From assembly GCA_012934845.2 (NCBI GenBank), contig WNNJ02002305.1:62001-126000 (forward strand): a DNA stretch of 64,000 nucleotides, in the 5' to 3' direction. The notes beneath the pieces are model-generated. The model saw nothing but the letters and a program-made list of their open reading frames with translations. It was not told where the DNA came from and searched no databases. Within the stretch, counting starts at the first letter, position 1. Each line of letters starts with the position of its first letter. Below, one piece after another: positions 42,831 through 53,993 of the stretch. Source of the stretch: Pomphorhynchus laevis. Lineage: Eukaryota; Acanthocephala; Palaeacanthocephala; Echinorhynchida; Pomphorhynchidae. The position numbers were made by a program, and so were the translations under genes.

Positions 42831-44875
42831 ACAAGCCTGGTATACACAAACGTTGTGTGAGGGCGTGCTGGGAGCGTCAGGCAGATGTTTCTAACAAAGA
42901 ACGGTTTTCTGCCTACATCCGGGAGGACTTCTCTCGGTTGCCAGAAGAGGTGAAGAGCATTGATCATGAATGGAAGATGTTGTGAAATGTTGTGGCTCGA
43001 AGGCATTAGGTGCTTTTCTCGTAGGAAATACTCGAACTGCTTGGTGGACACCAACAGTTAGAGATTTTGTCCAATTGAAAAAGCTGGCTTATAAGGCAAC
43101 TTTGTCAGATAAATCAGTGGAAGCTGTAGACAAGTACCGAAGGGCAAAGAGAGTTTCAGCTCGAGCAGTTACCGAAGCGATGAAGGCTGCTTGTGAGAAG
43201 TTTAGAGAGCACTTAGAATTTGATTATAGGTTAGCTTCGAAGATGTTCTGGAGGATGATTAGGAACCTTCGTGTTGGAAAGCAGAAAACTCATCAAACTG
43301 TCCATGAGAAGAGAGGATCTATGCTGATTGACATTGAAAAAATTCTTGATTGTTGAAAGTGCATTTTAGGAGTCTCTTTAATCCTATGGATATGCCTTCT
43401 CTTGTAGAAGTAGTGCCTTTAGAACGTACAAAAGTGCTCATCTCTTTGGAAGAGGTCATTTCTGTTGTTAAAAAACTTTGAACTGGAAAGTCTTCTAGAG
43501 TATACGAGATTCGATGTGAAGCGTTAAAGGATCTCGACGTTGTTGGCATGAAATGGCTCACACTGATCTTCAATGTGTCATTGAAGTTGGACAAGGTTCC
43601 TAGTGAGTGGCGAACTGAGGTGGTGATACCGATCTTTAAGTAACGTGATCGAAAGGTGTGTACCAATTATCGGGGCATCACTCTTCTTAGCCAAACTGGT
43701 AAGCTATTTACTATGATTTTTGAGTTAAGAATACGGTCTATAGTTAAGGGACAGTTGCAAGAGGAACAATGCGGCTATTGTTCAGGTCTTATAACTACGG
43801 ATCAGCTCTTTACTCTCTCAACTATCCTTGAACGGTCTTGGGAGTTCGCTCAACCGGTCTACATGTGTTTTGTAGATTTGGAGAAGGCATTCGACCGAGT
43901 TCTACGAGAAAGGTTGTGGAAGGTACTAAGGGAGTATGGAGTACCACACTACCGTAGGGCAGCTGTATGGTGGCTTCTTTGTATGGACAAAGTATGAGTT
44001 GTGTTCGTGTTCAAGGTAGGAAGTCTGAATCATTTTAGTAGGTGTTGGGCTTCGTCAGAGTTGTCCTTTGTCTCCACTTTTGTTCCTTGTTTACATGGAC
44101 AAAACTTTAAAACGGGATGTTCGACTGAAGTCGGTCTTCCCTTCAATTCCATCAGGATAGTATTTTCCTATTAATAAGGAAAAGATTCTTCCTTATGTGG
44201 AGGATTTCAAGTATCTTGGGTTATTGTTCTCGAGGGACGGCAGGAACATCAAGGAAATTGAGAAATAGGTTTGTGCAGCTAACGCAGCAATGCGTTCTTT
44301 GTACAGGTCTGTCGTGGTGAAGCGGAAGTTGAGTTTTCGGGCGAAGCTTTCGGTTTACCACGCAATCTTCGTTCATATCTTAACCTATGGTTATGAGCTT
44401 TTGGTTATGGCCGAAATGATAATCTTAACATGATTAAACAGATTAACAGATTAAATGATAAGGATTAAATGATAATGATTAAAAGATTAAATGATAATTT
44501 TAATATCTTGAACACAGGCGACCGAAATGAAATTCTTTCGCGGTGGCCTGGGTAGGACTTGAAGTACAGTCGCTGCTTCTTCACATCAAAGAAAGTCAGA
44601 TGAGGTGGCTAGGACACGTTCTGAAGATGTCTATGGATATCCTTCCTCGGAGGGTTTTCCTTGCCGGACTCTCTGGAAAGAGACCTCGAAGTAGACCTTT
44701 ATACTGACGGAGAGATCAAATATCGAAGCTGGTCGTCGACCGCCTTGGGCTATCTAAAAGAGAACTCTGGTTTGTCCCTCAGGATCGCGATGTCTGGAGG
44801 AGTTTGGGTCGTGCATTGCCTTTACTACCCGACACCCGGACCAGTAATTTACAGGAAAAATCTTGTATATTATTT
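42831..44875 (+). mobile_element. RTE-like LINE copy 2, broken and internally deleted
   Basis: Plus-strand sister of the copy at 19145-21110, reaching slightly further 5'. It contains KYRRAKRVSARAVTEAMKAAC (frame 42970-43356), CTNYRGITLLSQTGKLF and FVDLEKAFDRVLRERLW (43656-43997), then FKYLGLLFSRDGR near 44210 and a terminal RPRSRP-like end near 44690-44840. Compared with copy 1, about 230 bases around the catalytic FADD box are missing near 44160, and ATTAAATGATAA-type microsatellite sequence interrupts it at about 44425-44500. It has several frame breaks and is dead. Confidence 0.85.
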
Positions 44876-45189
44876 GTTTTTTTTTGTCAAGAAATTGTTG
44901 CTAATATAATTAATTATCTTTTATGAAATAAAAGATAAACTAATATAAAAGTATAACTTTTTTATTGCGAACCATCCCCGAGTATACAAAAGACTTTATT
45001 TATAATTAGATATTTTGACTATACTCAGTAGTCCTTTTCAATCCCAAGATAGAAGAAAACATGCTAATCAAATAAAATTAATTTGCATCAATGTTTTAGC
45101 TATATCAGTAATAGTTGATTTCATTTTGGCAACCTTATCCCGATGTTTAGCCAGTTTATTACTCACGTCCTTGTGTACATCTCGTAAAG
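44876..45189. other. Spacer, partly PLE 3' region
   Basis: AT-rich. The right part (45143-45189) is the repeat shared with 37461-37530. No gene. Confidence 0.45.
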
Positions 45190-45600
45190 GTAATTTTAAG
45201 GATCAGTTTGATTCGTTCCCTTCCATTTAGGAAAGTCGGAAATATACAACGATTCCAGGACAAGCCTGCGTCCTAACTGTTTTTCTTTATGTAGGATGGG
45301 AGTGCTTTTAAAATCAATGTTATGGTCAGTCTCGATAACATGATTGAATATTGCTAAAGATGTATCGATTTTATTCAGGTTGTACTCATGTTGGTACGTT
45401 CTCTATTAAGCCTTGTTTAGATTGTCTAACATAAGTCTTCCCATAATATGCTCACGTAATTGGATATATTACGCGTTGTGATATTGTTACTGGTTTACTT
45501 TTGAATATGCCACTAAGTCTAGCATTAGTTTTATAGTACACTTTTATGTTGCTCTTAAATTTTGATGTTAATTTCGACAATCTTCTCGTTAAAGAGACGT
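45190..45600 (-). mobile_element. Second PLE lineage: GIY-YIG nuclease fragment
   Basis: The minus strand reads NIKVYYKTNARLSGIF, then RVIYPIT..YYGKTYVRQSKQ, and later LAIFNHVIETDHNIDF and GRRLVLESLYI. That is the order of a canonical Penelope C-terminal GIY-YIG nuclease: NVVY strand, Y(I/V)G helix, then HV..HNIDF and the RR.LES block. It carries stops and is a remnant. It differs from the permuted PLE at 53994-57665, so two PLE lineages coexist here. Confidence 0.6.
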
Positions 45601-45851
45601 CTCGTATTTCTAATTTCAGATTGAAAATGACTGCTTAGTACAGTCCAATAAATAAAGCTTTTTGAATTCTCGGGCATGGTTCGCGATAAAAAAGGTTACA
45701 ATTGACACCAAAGCAATTCTCTATGATATAAAAGTATAGTATAAAAGTTATATATGATATGTTTTTTATTTTCAGACACATTTTAATAAGTAAACAATTT
45801 CAAGTTAGTCGGTAAAATTTTATTATTTTCCTAATTTTTGACTTTTTAAGA

Positions 45852-45857
45852 TTTTAG
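45852..45857 (+). promoter_or_regulatory. Possible trans-splice acceptor at GHITM
   Basis: TTTTAG ends two bases before the GHITM start codon and fits the intron acceptor pattern of the region. It could be a leader trans-splice site or the end of a 5' UTR intron. Confidence 0.4.
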
Positions 45858-45859
45858 AT

Positions 45860-48039
45860 ATGTTTGCGGTAAGAATACTTTCACCTACAAAAAGACTTTT
45901 TTCATTTACTTCTAAAATACAAGATGCTCCAGTTGATGCCGCGGTTCGTCGATCAATGCTAAGAAAGAAAAAGACATCATTTTCAAATGCCCAAGAATTA
46001 TTTCCCTCTTCAGTGAGTAAGACAAAGCCGCTCAATCGCAACATTCTTGGATTCGCTGCGGGTGCCGGGTTAGGGACAATCTGTATATATGGAATTATGC
46101 AGAAGCAAAGTAATGCACTTGTATTTTTAACGATAATCCACGCTATAAAAACGGTGCTGCGTTTGCAAAACCGTTTTGATAAGAAAATCGAAAGAGGTTA
46201 ATTCTAATGATTTAAATGTAAATCCAACATATGAACGTAGTGACTTGAGTTTAGAAACAATTATTACAAGGCACTGTTCTATAATGGCTAAAAAGGGTAT
46301 AAAAATTGAATTAGATAATAAAACTATACCTATATTATACTGGAATCCAAAATTACATAAAAATCCAATAAACCTAGGTTCATATGTAGTGCGTTTAAAT
46401 GTACATTAAAACCACTTTCTGTGTATATGAATAAAATACTTATAGTAATTAAAGCACACTTCAAAAAATGTTGTAAAGTAATCGAAATTAATACTGGTAT
46501 AGAATACTATATTAGTATTAATTCTACAAAATAATTTTTAGAACAGACATAAGGAATAAATTTTCAAAATATAAATACATACGATTTTAGTACGCTTTAT
46601 ACAAATCTAGATTTAGTAGATATTAAAGAAGCGTTAGTAAAATTAATTAATCTTGTATTCGGAAAAAGATATACATATATATGTTATAATAAGTATAACG
46701 CCTATCTAACAAAAATTAAACCATCAAGTAAATAAAATATATGGATAAAATTGAATTAATAGAATCCTTAAATATTTTGATAAATCAAAATTATTTAAAG
46801 GTAAGGACATCTATATTTAGACAAGTAAAAGGTGTTTCAATGGGTGGTAATAGTAGCCCAATTAGAGCTGACCTATTTTTGAGCTTTATAGAATGTGAAT
46901 TTGTTCATAACTGTATAAAATTAAATCTAAACAATATAAATATATAAAATATATATTTCGATACATTGATGATATATGTGTATTTAATTCTAATAATTTT
47001 TATATATTTATGACGTATTTAAAGATGGCACAGATATATATAATAATGTGTTTTCATTGTTGAAATATAATATATAACTAAAAATATTTATCCAGATAGC
47101 CTGATATTATGTAGATACGAATATTGAAATAACTTTATTTTTTACAAGTTTTTACTCTTTAGATAATATTTACTATTCAGTAATTTAATTTCAACAGTTT
47201 CATTTTGTAATTGTCATCATGCATAAGATGTGTTTTATCGTTAAAAATACAAGATTCGCAGTAAGCATGCTTCAATAATGGACAAACACATTATGTGGCC
47301 AGACTATGTACGATCAAGATTGCGTCATACCTTTACATATTTGGGAGCAAGTCTTGCAATGACTGCTGGTGCGGCTGTTGCTGCATACAAAAGCCCTAAT
47401 GTAATGCGTATTTTGTTGGCTTCTGGCAGTCGACCTATTTTAAAAATTGTTGCAGGTTATGCAGCTGTCATAGGAAGTGGAATTCTTGTTCAGAGCGTGC
47501 CATATGATCATCCTGCAAAGCACATTTGTTTAGCTCTTCATGCTGGCGTTTTAGGTTTGATGGTTTCTCCACTAATGTTGTTGGGCGGCCCTCTAATTAG
47601 TCAAGCAGCTTTATATACTGCAGGGTTAACAGGCAGTCTTGCGTTGGTGTCAGCATGCTCTCCAAGCCATCAATTTCTAAATTGGTCTGCTCCATTATCG
47701 ATGGGGTTGGGCGCCGTATTGATATCATCTATTGGATCAGCATTCGCCGGTTCTACTGCTGGTTTGTTATCTTCGGGACTGTATTCAGTGAGTGTATATG
47801 GCGGCCTTATAGTATTTTCTGGATTTTTGCTTTACGACATACAGAAAATAGCAAACAAAGCAGAGTCACTACCGCAATTTGCAAACTACGACCCTATTAA
47901 TGAATCGATATCAGTATTCCTCGACATATTAAACATATTTACACGAATAGCTATGATTTTAGCTGGCGGAGGTAACAGTCGACATGGGAAACAACAAAGT
48001 AGAGCTAATCATGGTATTGGTGGAAGATCACGTCGATAA
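45860..48039 (+). CDS. GHITM: Growth hormone-inducible transmembrane protein (GHITM/TMBIM5), two exons
   Basis: GHITM is a mitochondrial inner-membrane protein of the Bax-inhibitor-1 family, involved in cristae structure and cation exchange. Exon 1 (45860-46120) encodes a basic presequence (MFAVRILSPTKRLFSF) and the first membrane segment (GFAAGAGLGTICIYG). Exon 2 ends at 48039 and encodes IMWPDYVRSRLRHTFTYLGAS, LVQSVPYDHPAKH, LHAGVLGLMVSPLMLLGGPL, SLGSxF-like SSIGSAFAG, GGLIVFSGFLLYDIQK and YDPINESISVFLDILNIF, closely matching the family. With donor GT at 46121, phase 0 fits an acceptor ending at 47265 (or 47253), giving about 344 residues, near the vertebrate length. The exact acceptor is uncertain. 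The intron contains PLE sequence. A short C-terminal extension (NSRHGKQQSRANHG) is poorly conserved. Confidence 0.9.
46191..47005 (+). mobile_element. Penelope-like RT fragment inside the GHITM intron
   Basis: Plus-strand piece of the PLE reverse transcriptase, from KEVNSNDLNVNPTYERSD through LYWNPKLHKNPINLGSY, LYTNLDLVDIKEALVKLI and GVSMGGNSSPI to a nearly intact YIDDICVFNSNNFY. It matches 55049-55620 on the minus strand, including the same frame change after SYVV. Both ends are truncated and no terminal repeat is present. Confidence 0.85.
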
Positions 48040-48524
48040 GATATGGACACTATTTCGCTATTTGAAAAAGAAATAAATGTTATTAAATTACTATTTTGAA
48101 TAACGTTATTTACAAGAAGCTGAACTTTACGTAAACGATCTATTACTTTCTATTCTTAGTACTCTGAATAAATATGCTAGTTATTTCTAATAAATATTTT
48201 GACAGCTTTTGTGATCATTACATTTTTAATGTAATGAATTTAAATCTAAATTCATTACTTTTTAATTACTGGAATTTTCTACTTACTGAATGAGTCACTT
48301 TAAAATAAACATATTTTACTTATAAGATGTTTAAATTGGCTTTTCATTATTTGGAGGTTGATTGTCGTTCGACAAAAATTAAAAAATGAGATTTAATTCT
48401 AACGCAATATTGATAAAATAATATTTTTAATGATAATTAAAATAATGTAATAATTATAAATCTAACTATAATCTAACATTAAATCTAACTATAATTAATT
48501 ATTAAAATTGATTAGAATACCATC
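48040..48524. other. GHITM 3' flank
   Basis: AT-rich; AATAAA occurs at about 48071-48076, soon after the stop codon, a plausible polyadenylation signal. Nothing else recognised. Confidence 0.45.
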
Positions 48525-48960
48525 AGATGAAATAAGCCATTAGCGCGTATTTGGACCAGCTGCTATGTTGGGTCAATGAATAGGGGCCGAAACATGATAA
48601 CATAGCAGTTCCTCCTGATGACATCTAATTCTTATTCCGATACAACGTCTGTTATTTATTAGTCAATTCATAATAATGATGTTTATTTTAAATTTCAATT
48701 TTTTAATTTAACTTGATTTAAATTATAGAAAATCTTAAAACAAATATTAATTATATTATTTAATTATTAAATTTTGATTTAGCATTATTGTTTTGTTTAT
48801 TTTATAATTATATTAAATACGTAGGCTCACTTAGCTGATTTGATTATTAAAAACAATAAATAAAAACAACTACATATGTAGTAGCATGATATTAAAAATC
48901 AGATCAGATAACTGAGTCGACGTATTAAATAAAAATAAAAATATAAATTATATAAAATCT
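48525..48960 (+). mobile_element. Penelope-like 3' end
   Basis: Structured motif at 48535-48640 (TTTGGACCAGCTGCTATG to ACATCTAATTCTTATTCC), tail and terminal repeat to 48845 (CACTTAGCTGATTTG). A reversed terminal-repeat scrap (CAGATAACTGAGTC) follows at 48900-48960. Confidence 0.75.
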
Positions 48961-48961
48961 T

Positions 48962-49040
48962 ATATATATTATTACAGGAACGAAGAAGAAAATATCCTTT
49001 ATTTGATAAAAATTCTATATTTCGATAGCTCGTGTTACAT
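48962..49040 (+). repeat. Partial copy of the 63.6-kb inverted-repeat arm
   Basis: TATTATTACAGGAACGAAGAA to ATATTTCGATAGCTC matches one arm of the palindrome at 63541-63762. The hammerhead-like part is decayed here: the CTGATGA box is not preserved on the minus strand. Confidence 0.7.
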
Positions 49041-49084
49041 TTACAAAATAAATGTTCCACAAGTGTGAAACATTTTTCATCTAA

Positions 49085-50000
49085 ATTATATAAAGATATG
49101 AAATTATATAATTAGATATTATATAATTTGTATTTGAATAAGATACTATATAATGTATTAGAATATAGGGACATCTAAATTATTTAAAGGTCGGGACATC
49201 TATATTTAGACAAGTAAAAGGTGTTCCAATGGGTGGTAATAGTAGCCCAATTATAGCTGACTTGCTTTTAAGCTTTATAGAATATGAATTTGTTCATAAC
49301 TGTGTAAAAACTAAATCTAAACAATATAAATATATGAAATATATGTTTCGATACATTAATGATATATGTGTATTTAATTCTAATAATTTTTATTTAATTA
49401 GTGAAAAAATTTATCCAGAAAGATTTATTCTTAACAAAACAATATTAATGATAAAGAAGGTGTATATCTAGATATGAACATTAAATTAACATTAACTAAA
49501 ACTACTATTAATTTATATCGTAAAGATGACATATTTAAATTTACAAGAAACATATTTTTGCATGAGCATCCATGCATACCATATAATATAAAATATAATA
49601 CATTAAATAATGAAATTTTAAGAATTGCAACTATATGTAACGATATTTAAGCTTTATAGAATGTGAATTTTTTCATAACTGTTTAAAAAAATAAATCTAA
49701 ATTATATAAAGATATGAAATATATATTTCGATATATTGATGATATATGTGTATTTAATTCTAATAATTATTATTATTTTGATAATCAAATTTAATCAGAG
49801 GAAATACGTCCTTAGCATGTATTTGGCCCCGCTGATATGTTGGGTCGAGGAATAGAGGCTGAAACCTGATAGCATAGCAGTTCCTCCTGATGACCTCTAA
49901 TTCTTATTCTGATAAAACGTTTGTTATTTATTAGTCAATTCATAAAAATGACTTAATAGATAAGTACTTATTTTTGTATCAATAATATACAAAATGTATT
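49085..50000 (+). mobile_element. Rearranged Penelope-like derivative
   Basis: A 3' spacer piece (ACTATATAATGTATTAG, 49120-49170) is fused to RT coding sequence starting GTSIFRQVKGVPMGGN, with RYINDICVFNSNNFY (frame 49229-49471), then an insertion of more RT coding, and at 49695-49800 a second RYIDDI piece joined straight to the 3' motif (49800-49915). The front join also occurs at 51410-51480 and the back join at 25515 and 51680. Confidence 0.75.
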
Positions 50001-50039
50001 CGTTTATTTTACATGCTTTTAACATACACTAGAAACATC

Positions 50040-50480
50040 AAATATTATAAGAGGAAATACGTCCTTAACACGTATTTGGAACTGCTGCTATGTTGGGTAG
50101 AGGAGTTAGGGGCCGAAACCTGATAGCATGGCAGTTCCTCCTAATGACCTCTAATCTTTATTCTGATACATAGTTTGTTATCTATTAGTCAATTCATAAT
50201 AATTGATTTTTATTTTTAATTTGAGTTTATAATTCATCTTGATATAAATTATATAAAATCTTATAACAATCATTTATTATTAACCAATTTTTTATTATTG
50301 AACTTTTATTTTGCATTATTTTTAATTTGCAATATAAAATACGTAGACTCAGTTAGCTTATTTAATTAATTCTGAATAAATTTGATATGGTACGATTAAG
50401 TTAATAATATGATTTGATTCATTATGTAAATGAGAATATCCTGTTAAAATAGTGGTAAATATAGACACTGTTCTATAATG
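50040..50480 (+). mobile_element. Penelope-like 3' end
   Basis: Structured motif at 50055-50165 with GAGGAGTTAGGGGCCGAAAC, tail, and terminal repeat ending near 50365 (CAGTTAGCTTATTT), followed by AT-rich sequence also seen at 39040-39125. Confidence 0.7.
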
Positions 50481-50509
50481 GATAAAAAATGTTCTATTAC
50501 AACGATATG

Positions 50510-50950
50510 TTGTAATTTATTACAAAAATGTTCTATTACAAATTTAAACTCTTAAGTGGCAAATTTTTATGGATGGATAATAAATAATATACTTTGTATT
50601 AGAATAAGATACTAGATAGTTTTATCAGAGGAAATACATCATTAGCATGTATTTTGTCCCCCTGCTATGTTGGGTAGAGGAGTTAGGGGCCGAAACCTGA
50701 TTGCATAGCAGTTCCTCCTGATGACCTCTAATTCTTATTCTGATACAACGTCTGTTATTTATTAGTCAATTCATAAAAATGATGTTTATTTTAAATTTCA
50801 ATTTTTTATTTTAACTTGATTTAAATTATAGAAATCGTATAACAATTATTTATTTTATTATTTAATTATTAAATTTTGATTTAGCATTATTATGTTTTGT
50901 TTATTTTATAATTATATAACAATACGTAGACTCAGTTAGCTGATTTAATT
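50510..50950 (+). mobile_element. Penelope-like 3' end
   Basis: Begins with the end of the RT frame (ATTTTTATGGATGG at 50566), then the spacer, structured motif (50640-50745) and terminal repeat ending near 50948. A near copy of the arrangement at 37770-38150. Confidence 0.75.
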
Positions 50951-50992
50951 ATCATAAACAGTCTCTTTATCAAAGAAAAGAGTATATTAGTA

Positions 50993-51089
50993 CGTTCGCA
51001 AGAGTATATTCGGATATATTCCGAATCGGTTTTTTCCCAGTGCTGTTCCACCCTCCGTAGGTTTCGATCACTGCTGCCGAGAAGCTATA
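50993..51089 (-). mobile_element. LINE nuclease fragment, copy of 33359-33455
   Basis: Ninety-seven bases nearly identical to the LINE piece upstream of the calreticulin copy (one difference seen by eye, CCCTCCG against CCTTCCG). It encodes the GYSFSAAVIETYGRW segment on the minus strand and stands alone between PLE fragments. Confidence 0.85.
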
Positions 51090-51289
51090 TGATGTTTTTT
51101 AAAGTATTCAAAAACCATGATGTTTTTAAAAGTCACTGATGTCTTAAAGTATTTATGCATCATAAATAATATCTTTTGATAATTGTTCAGTAAGGCTTTA
51201 AAGTTAAACAATTGGATATTGATTTATTACTATTTTCCATTATAAAAATGTAAATGATTAAAAATATTTTTGAGATAAATATTTAAAAA

Positions 51290-51870
51290 ATAAAAATACA
51301 ATCAAACAGAAAATAGTAAAATATATAAATCAACACAATAATATTAGAACTAAATTTAAAATCATTAGCGGAAAATTTTTATGGATGGATAATAAATTAT
51401 ATAATTTGTATTAGAATAAGATACTATATAATGTATTAGAATATAGGGACATCTAAATTATTTAAAAGTCGGGACATCTATATTTAGACAAGTAAAAGGT
51501 GTTCCAATGGGTGGTAATAGTAGCCCAATTATAGCTGACTTGCTTTTAAGCTTTATAGATTATGAATTTGTTCATAACTGTGTAAAAACTAAATCTAAAC
51601 AATATAAATATATGAAATATATGTTTCGATACATTGATGATATATGTGTATTTAATTCTAATAATTTTTATTATTTTGATAATCAACTTTAACCAGAGGA
51701 AATACGTCCTTAGCACGTATTCGGCCTTGCTGCTTTGTTAGGTAGAGGAATTAGGGCCTACACCTGATAGCATAGTAGTTCCTCCTAATAATCTCTAATT
51801 CTTATTTTGATACAACGTCTGTTATAAATTAGTCAATTCATAAAAATTGATTTTTATTTTGAACTTTTTT
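51290..51870 (+). mobile_element. Rearranged Penelope-like derivative, second copy
   Basis: Same composite as at 49085-50000 without the extra insertion: RT end and 3' spacer (51290-51450), then GVPMGGNSSPIIADLL to RYIDDICVFNSNNFYYFD (51480-51685), then directly the 3' motif (51690-51805) and tail. The RT core YIDD is intact but only about 60 residues remain. Confidence 0.8.
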
Positions 51871-52039
51871 TTATTTTTATTTTTTTTATTAGATTTTATG
51901 CAATAAATCAATGATATTGATTGTATAAAATTCACAATGTTTGTGAAAATAAAGATATATCTACGCAACGATAAATGAAGCTAGAATACTCCACTAAATC
52001 GATGACATTCCTTCATGTTCTAGTACGACGTGAACGTGC

Positions 52040-52200
52040 TATCATAGCGAAATTAGTCCGTAAACCAAATATAATAGCATAGCAGTTCCTCCTAATGACC
52101 TCTAATCCTCATTTTGATAAATCGTATGTTATTTATTAGTCAATTCATAAAATTTGACTTTTATTTTAAAGTTAAATTTTTAATTTTAACTTATATATTT
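52040..52200 (+). mobile_element. Penelope-like 3' scrap
   Basis: The second half of the structured motif (ATAGCATAGCAGTTCCTCC, ACCTCTAATCC) and the start of the tail (52075-52165). Confidence 0.7.
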
Positions 52201-52635
52201 TAACTTTTGACTCCACAAATAATGCTATTAGTTTAATTTTACTAATATAATTATGGGTATTAATTGATTTATGAATTACCAAATATATCCCTATGTACTA
52301 GGGATTAATAAAATCAATAAAATTGTTTGTAAAATCCCTACATCAGATTGTGATATGGTTTTGATAGGCTAGACTAACTTGTGTACGCAAGAAACAATAA
52401 CTCTCATAAACAAGACAATTTACTATATTATGGATTACATCGTTCAGAAAATCAGTCACAAAATTGATTTTGGCATTGTTGCAATTCTGTTGTAAGCGTT
52501 GGAACATAAAATTGTCTAAATTTGAAGATGTTTTAATGGGTAAATATGATGCGTAACCTAGATATACTAAAATTAGTTTTGTAGGACAATAATTAATTAT
52601 AAATCTAAGTATAATTAATTATTTTACTAATCATA
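52201..52635. other. AT-rich sequence, no gene
   Basis: No coding frame, element or RNA recognised. Confidence 0.5.
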
Positions 52636-52655
52636 TAAGCCCGACGCGAAAGAAT

Positions 52656-52691
52656 GACGAATGCCGTTTCGTCACCACTATGACTCATCAG
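52656..52691 (-). ncRNA. Hammerhead ribozyme motif
   Basis: On the minus strand the core CTGATGA (52691-52685) is followed by stem II (GTCAT AGTG GTGAC), GAAA, a three-base stem III (ACG GCATT CGT) and the cleavage base C at 52656, giving the GUC site. All invariant bases of a type I hammerhead are present, and the very short stem III is the form found in retrotransposon-borne hammerheads. The closing stem I is poor: the first pair on either side of the core is A-A. The copy may therefore be decayed or need a partner in a dimer. It sits in a GC-rich island (52636-52735) that also holds a hairpin (CCTCC..GGAGG, 52701-52726). Confidence 0.7.
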
Positions 52692-52735
52692 TGCCAGTTC
52701 CCTCCCACTGCTGGATGCAGAGGAGGACTAGCAAT

Positions 52736-53663
52736 TGATTATTAAAATTGATTATAAATCTAAAATAAAATTAATAGATACAAGTTAATAATTTTGCCAT
52801 ATTTTTAGAAAAAACTTGAAAATTGTTAAATGAGTTTACTCTAGTCTATGCACTTATAATTATTGTTATAACATAATAATTGTTATATTAGCAGTGGATT
52901 TCTTTCCATTAGCTTTTGCATATTATGGAAATTATAAAATAATTATTTAATTATAATACAAAATCTTTACTCTTAATACAATGTTATCATATACATCCTG
53001 CATTCATTTGATCCTGTAAATTGAAAAGATCCGGTGATTCTATATAAATCATTTCTTATGTGTGCTTAAAATCATATACGAACTTATATAAAATACATAT
53101 CAATATAGTTTTACTGTTTACTAATCCATAAAATTTGTTTTCATCTCGATCACATTTCATTTATCACCAAAAGCTCTTTTGTATTCCAAATAAAAAAGTT
53201 ATCATAAATTTTAATTTTTTTATTGTTATAAAAATAGTGTCTCAAAACTAATAAAAATAATAACAGTATCACAAGAAGTTGGTGAAGGCCCTGTAAATTC
53301 ATCCTAGTCTTTAAACCCATCCTTTAGTGGGTTTTACTAAATGATGTAATGAGTTTTATGTAGTTTATGGAATATGTAAATAAGACAAGTGTCTTTATGT
53401 TTTATGGAGACACATCATTTGGCTTCTTGGCCGCAGTTTTAAATTATTTTTCACACGCTAGCGTTGTCAGAATTTTTAATGTTTTTTTTTTATTTTTACA
53501 ATCAATTAACAATTGTAATAGTCTAAAGACAATAATATTTAAATCAATAGTCTAAACAATAGTATCAGATATAAAGTCTAAAATTTATCTAACTCGTTTT
53601 AGTTTAAATGTTTTGTACACTTTAATTAAACGGATTTTTAATTTGATTAATGTTGCATTACAG
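52736..53663. other. AT-rich sequence before NDUFA8
   Basis: No convincing gene. It ends in GTTGCATTACAG directly before the NDUFA8 start codon, a strong splice-acceptor-like site that could serve leader trans-splicing. Confidence 0.5.
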
Positions 53664-53789
53664 ATGGTTGATAATGAAACTTGGCTACCCACATATGAGG
53701 AACTAGAATGTCCCACTCTAAATGTAACATCAAGCGTTCTTCGTGCTGGTGCGCATATTGTAGCTACAAGATGCGATGATGCATTTAAG
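53664..53789 (+). CDS. NDUFA8: NDUFA8 (complex I PGIV subunit), first coding exon only
   Basis: NDUFA8 is a twin CX9C accessory subunit of respiratory complex I in the mitochondrial intermembrane space. The exon encodes 42 residues, MVDNETWLPTYEEL to GAHIVATRCDDAFK, matching the N-terminus of the family: a short leader, LPT.EEL, then a helix with SSVLRAGAH and the first Cys. It ends in phase 0 at AAG with donor GTAATG at 53790. The next family segment, expected to start E-F-M-L-C, was not found up to 64000, so the rest is probably beyond the PLE-filled intron. The start ATG follows an AG acceptor immediately. Confidence 0.75.
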
Positions 53790-53993
53790 GTAATGTAAAT
53801 TAAACGATTTTCTTACTTTATTCGGGTTTAAATTTTGTTTTTACCGTCTTTTTTGTATATATGGATATAGCTATTTGAAATTTCAATACCAGTACAGTGC
53901 GATTGTCATTACACTTTTTTTAATATTAAATCTATGATAATTTTATGTAATTATCATATAATTAATTATATTAATTATATGATGATTAATTAA

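Noticed and set aside
53367-53555. A 62-codon frame as a membrane peptide gene.
   Set aside because: Hydrophobic residues reflect T-rich sequence; no homology, splice or start context supports it.
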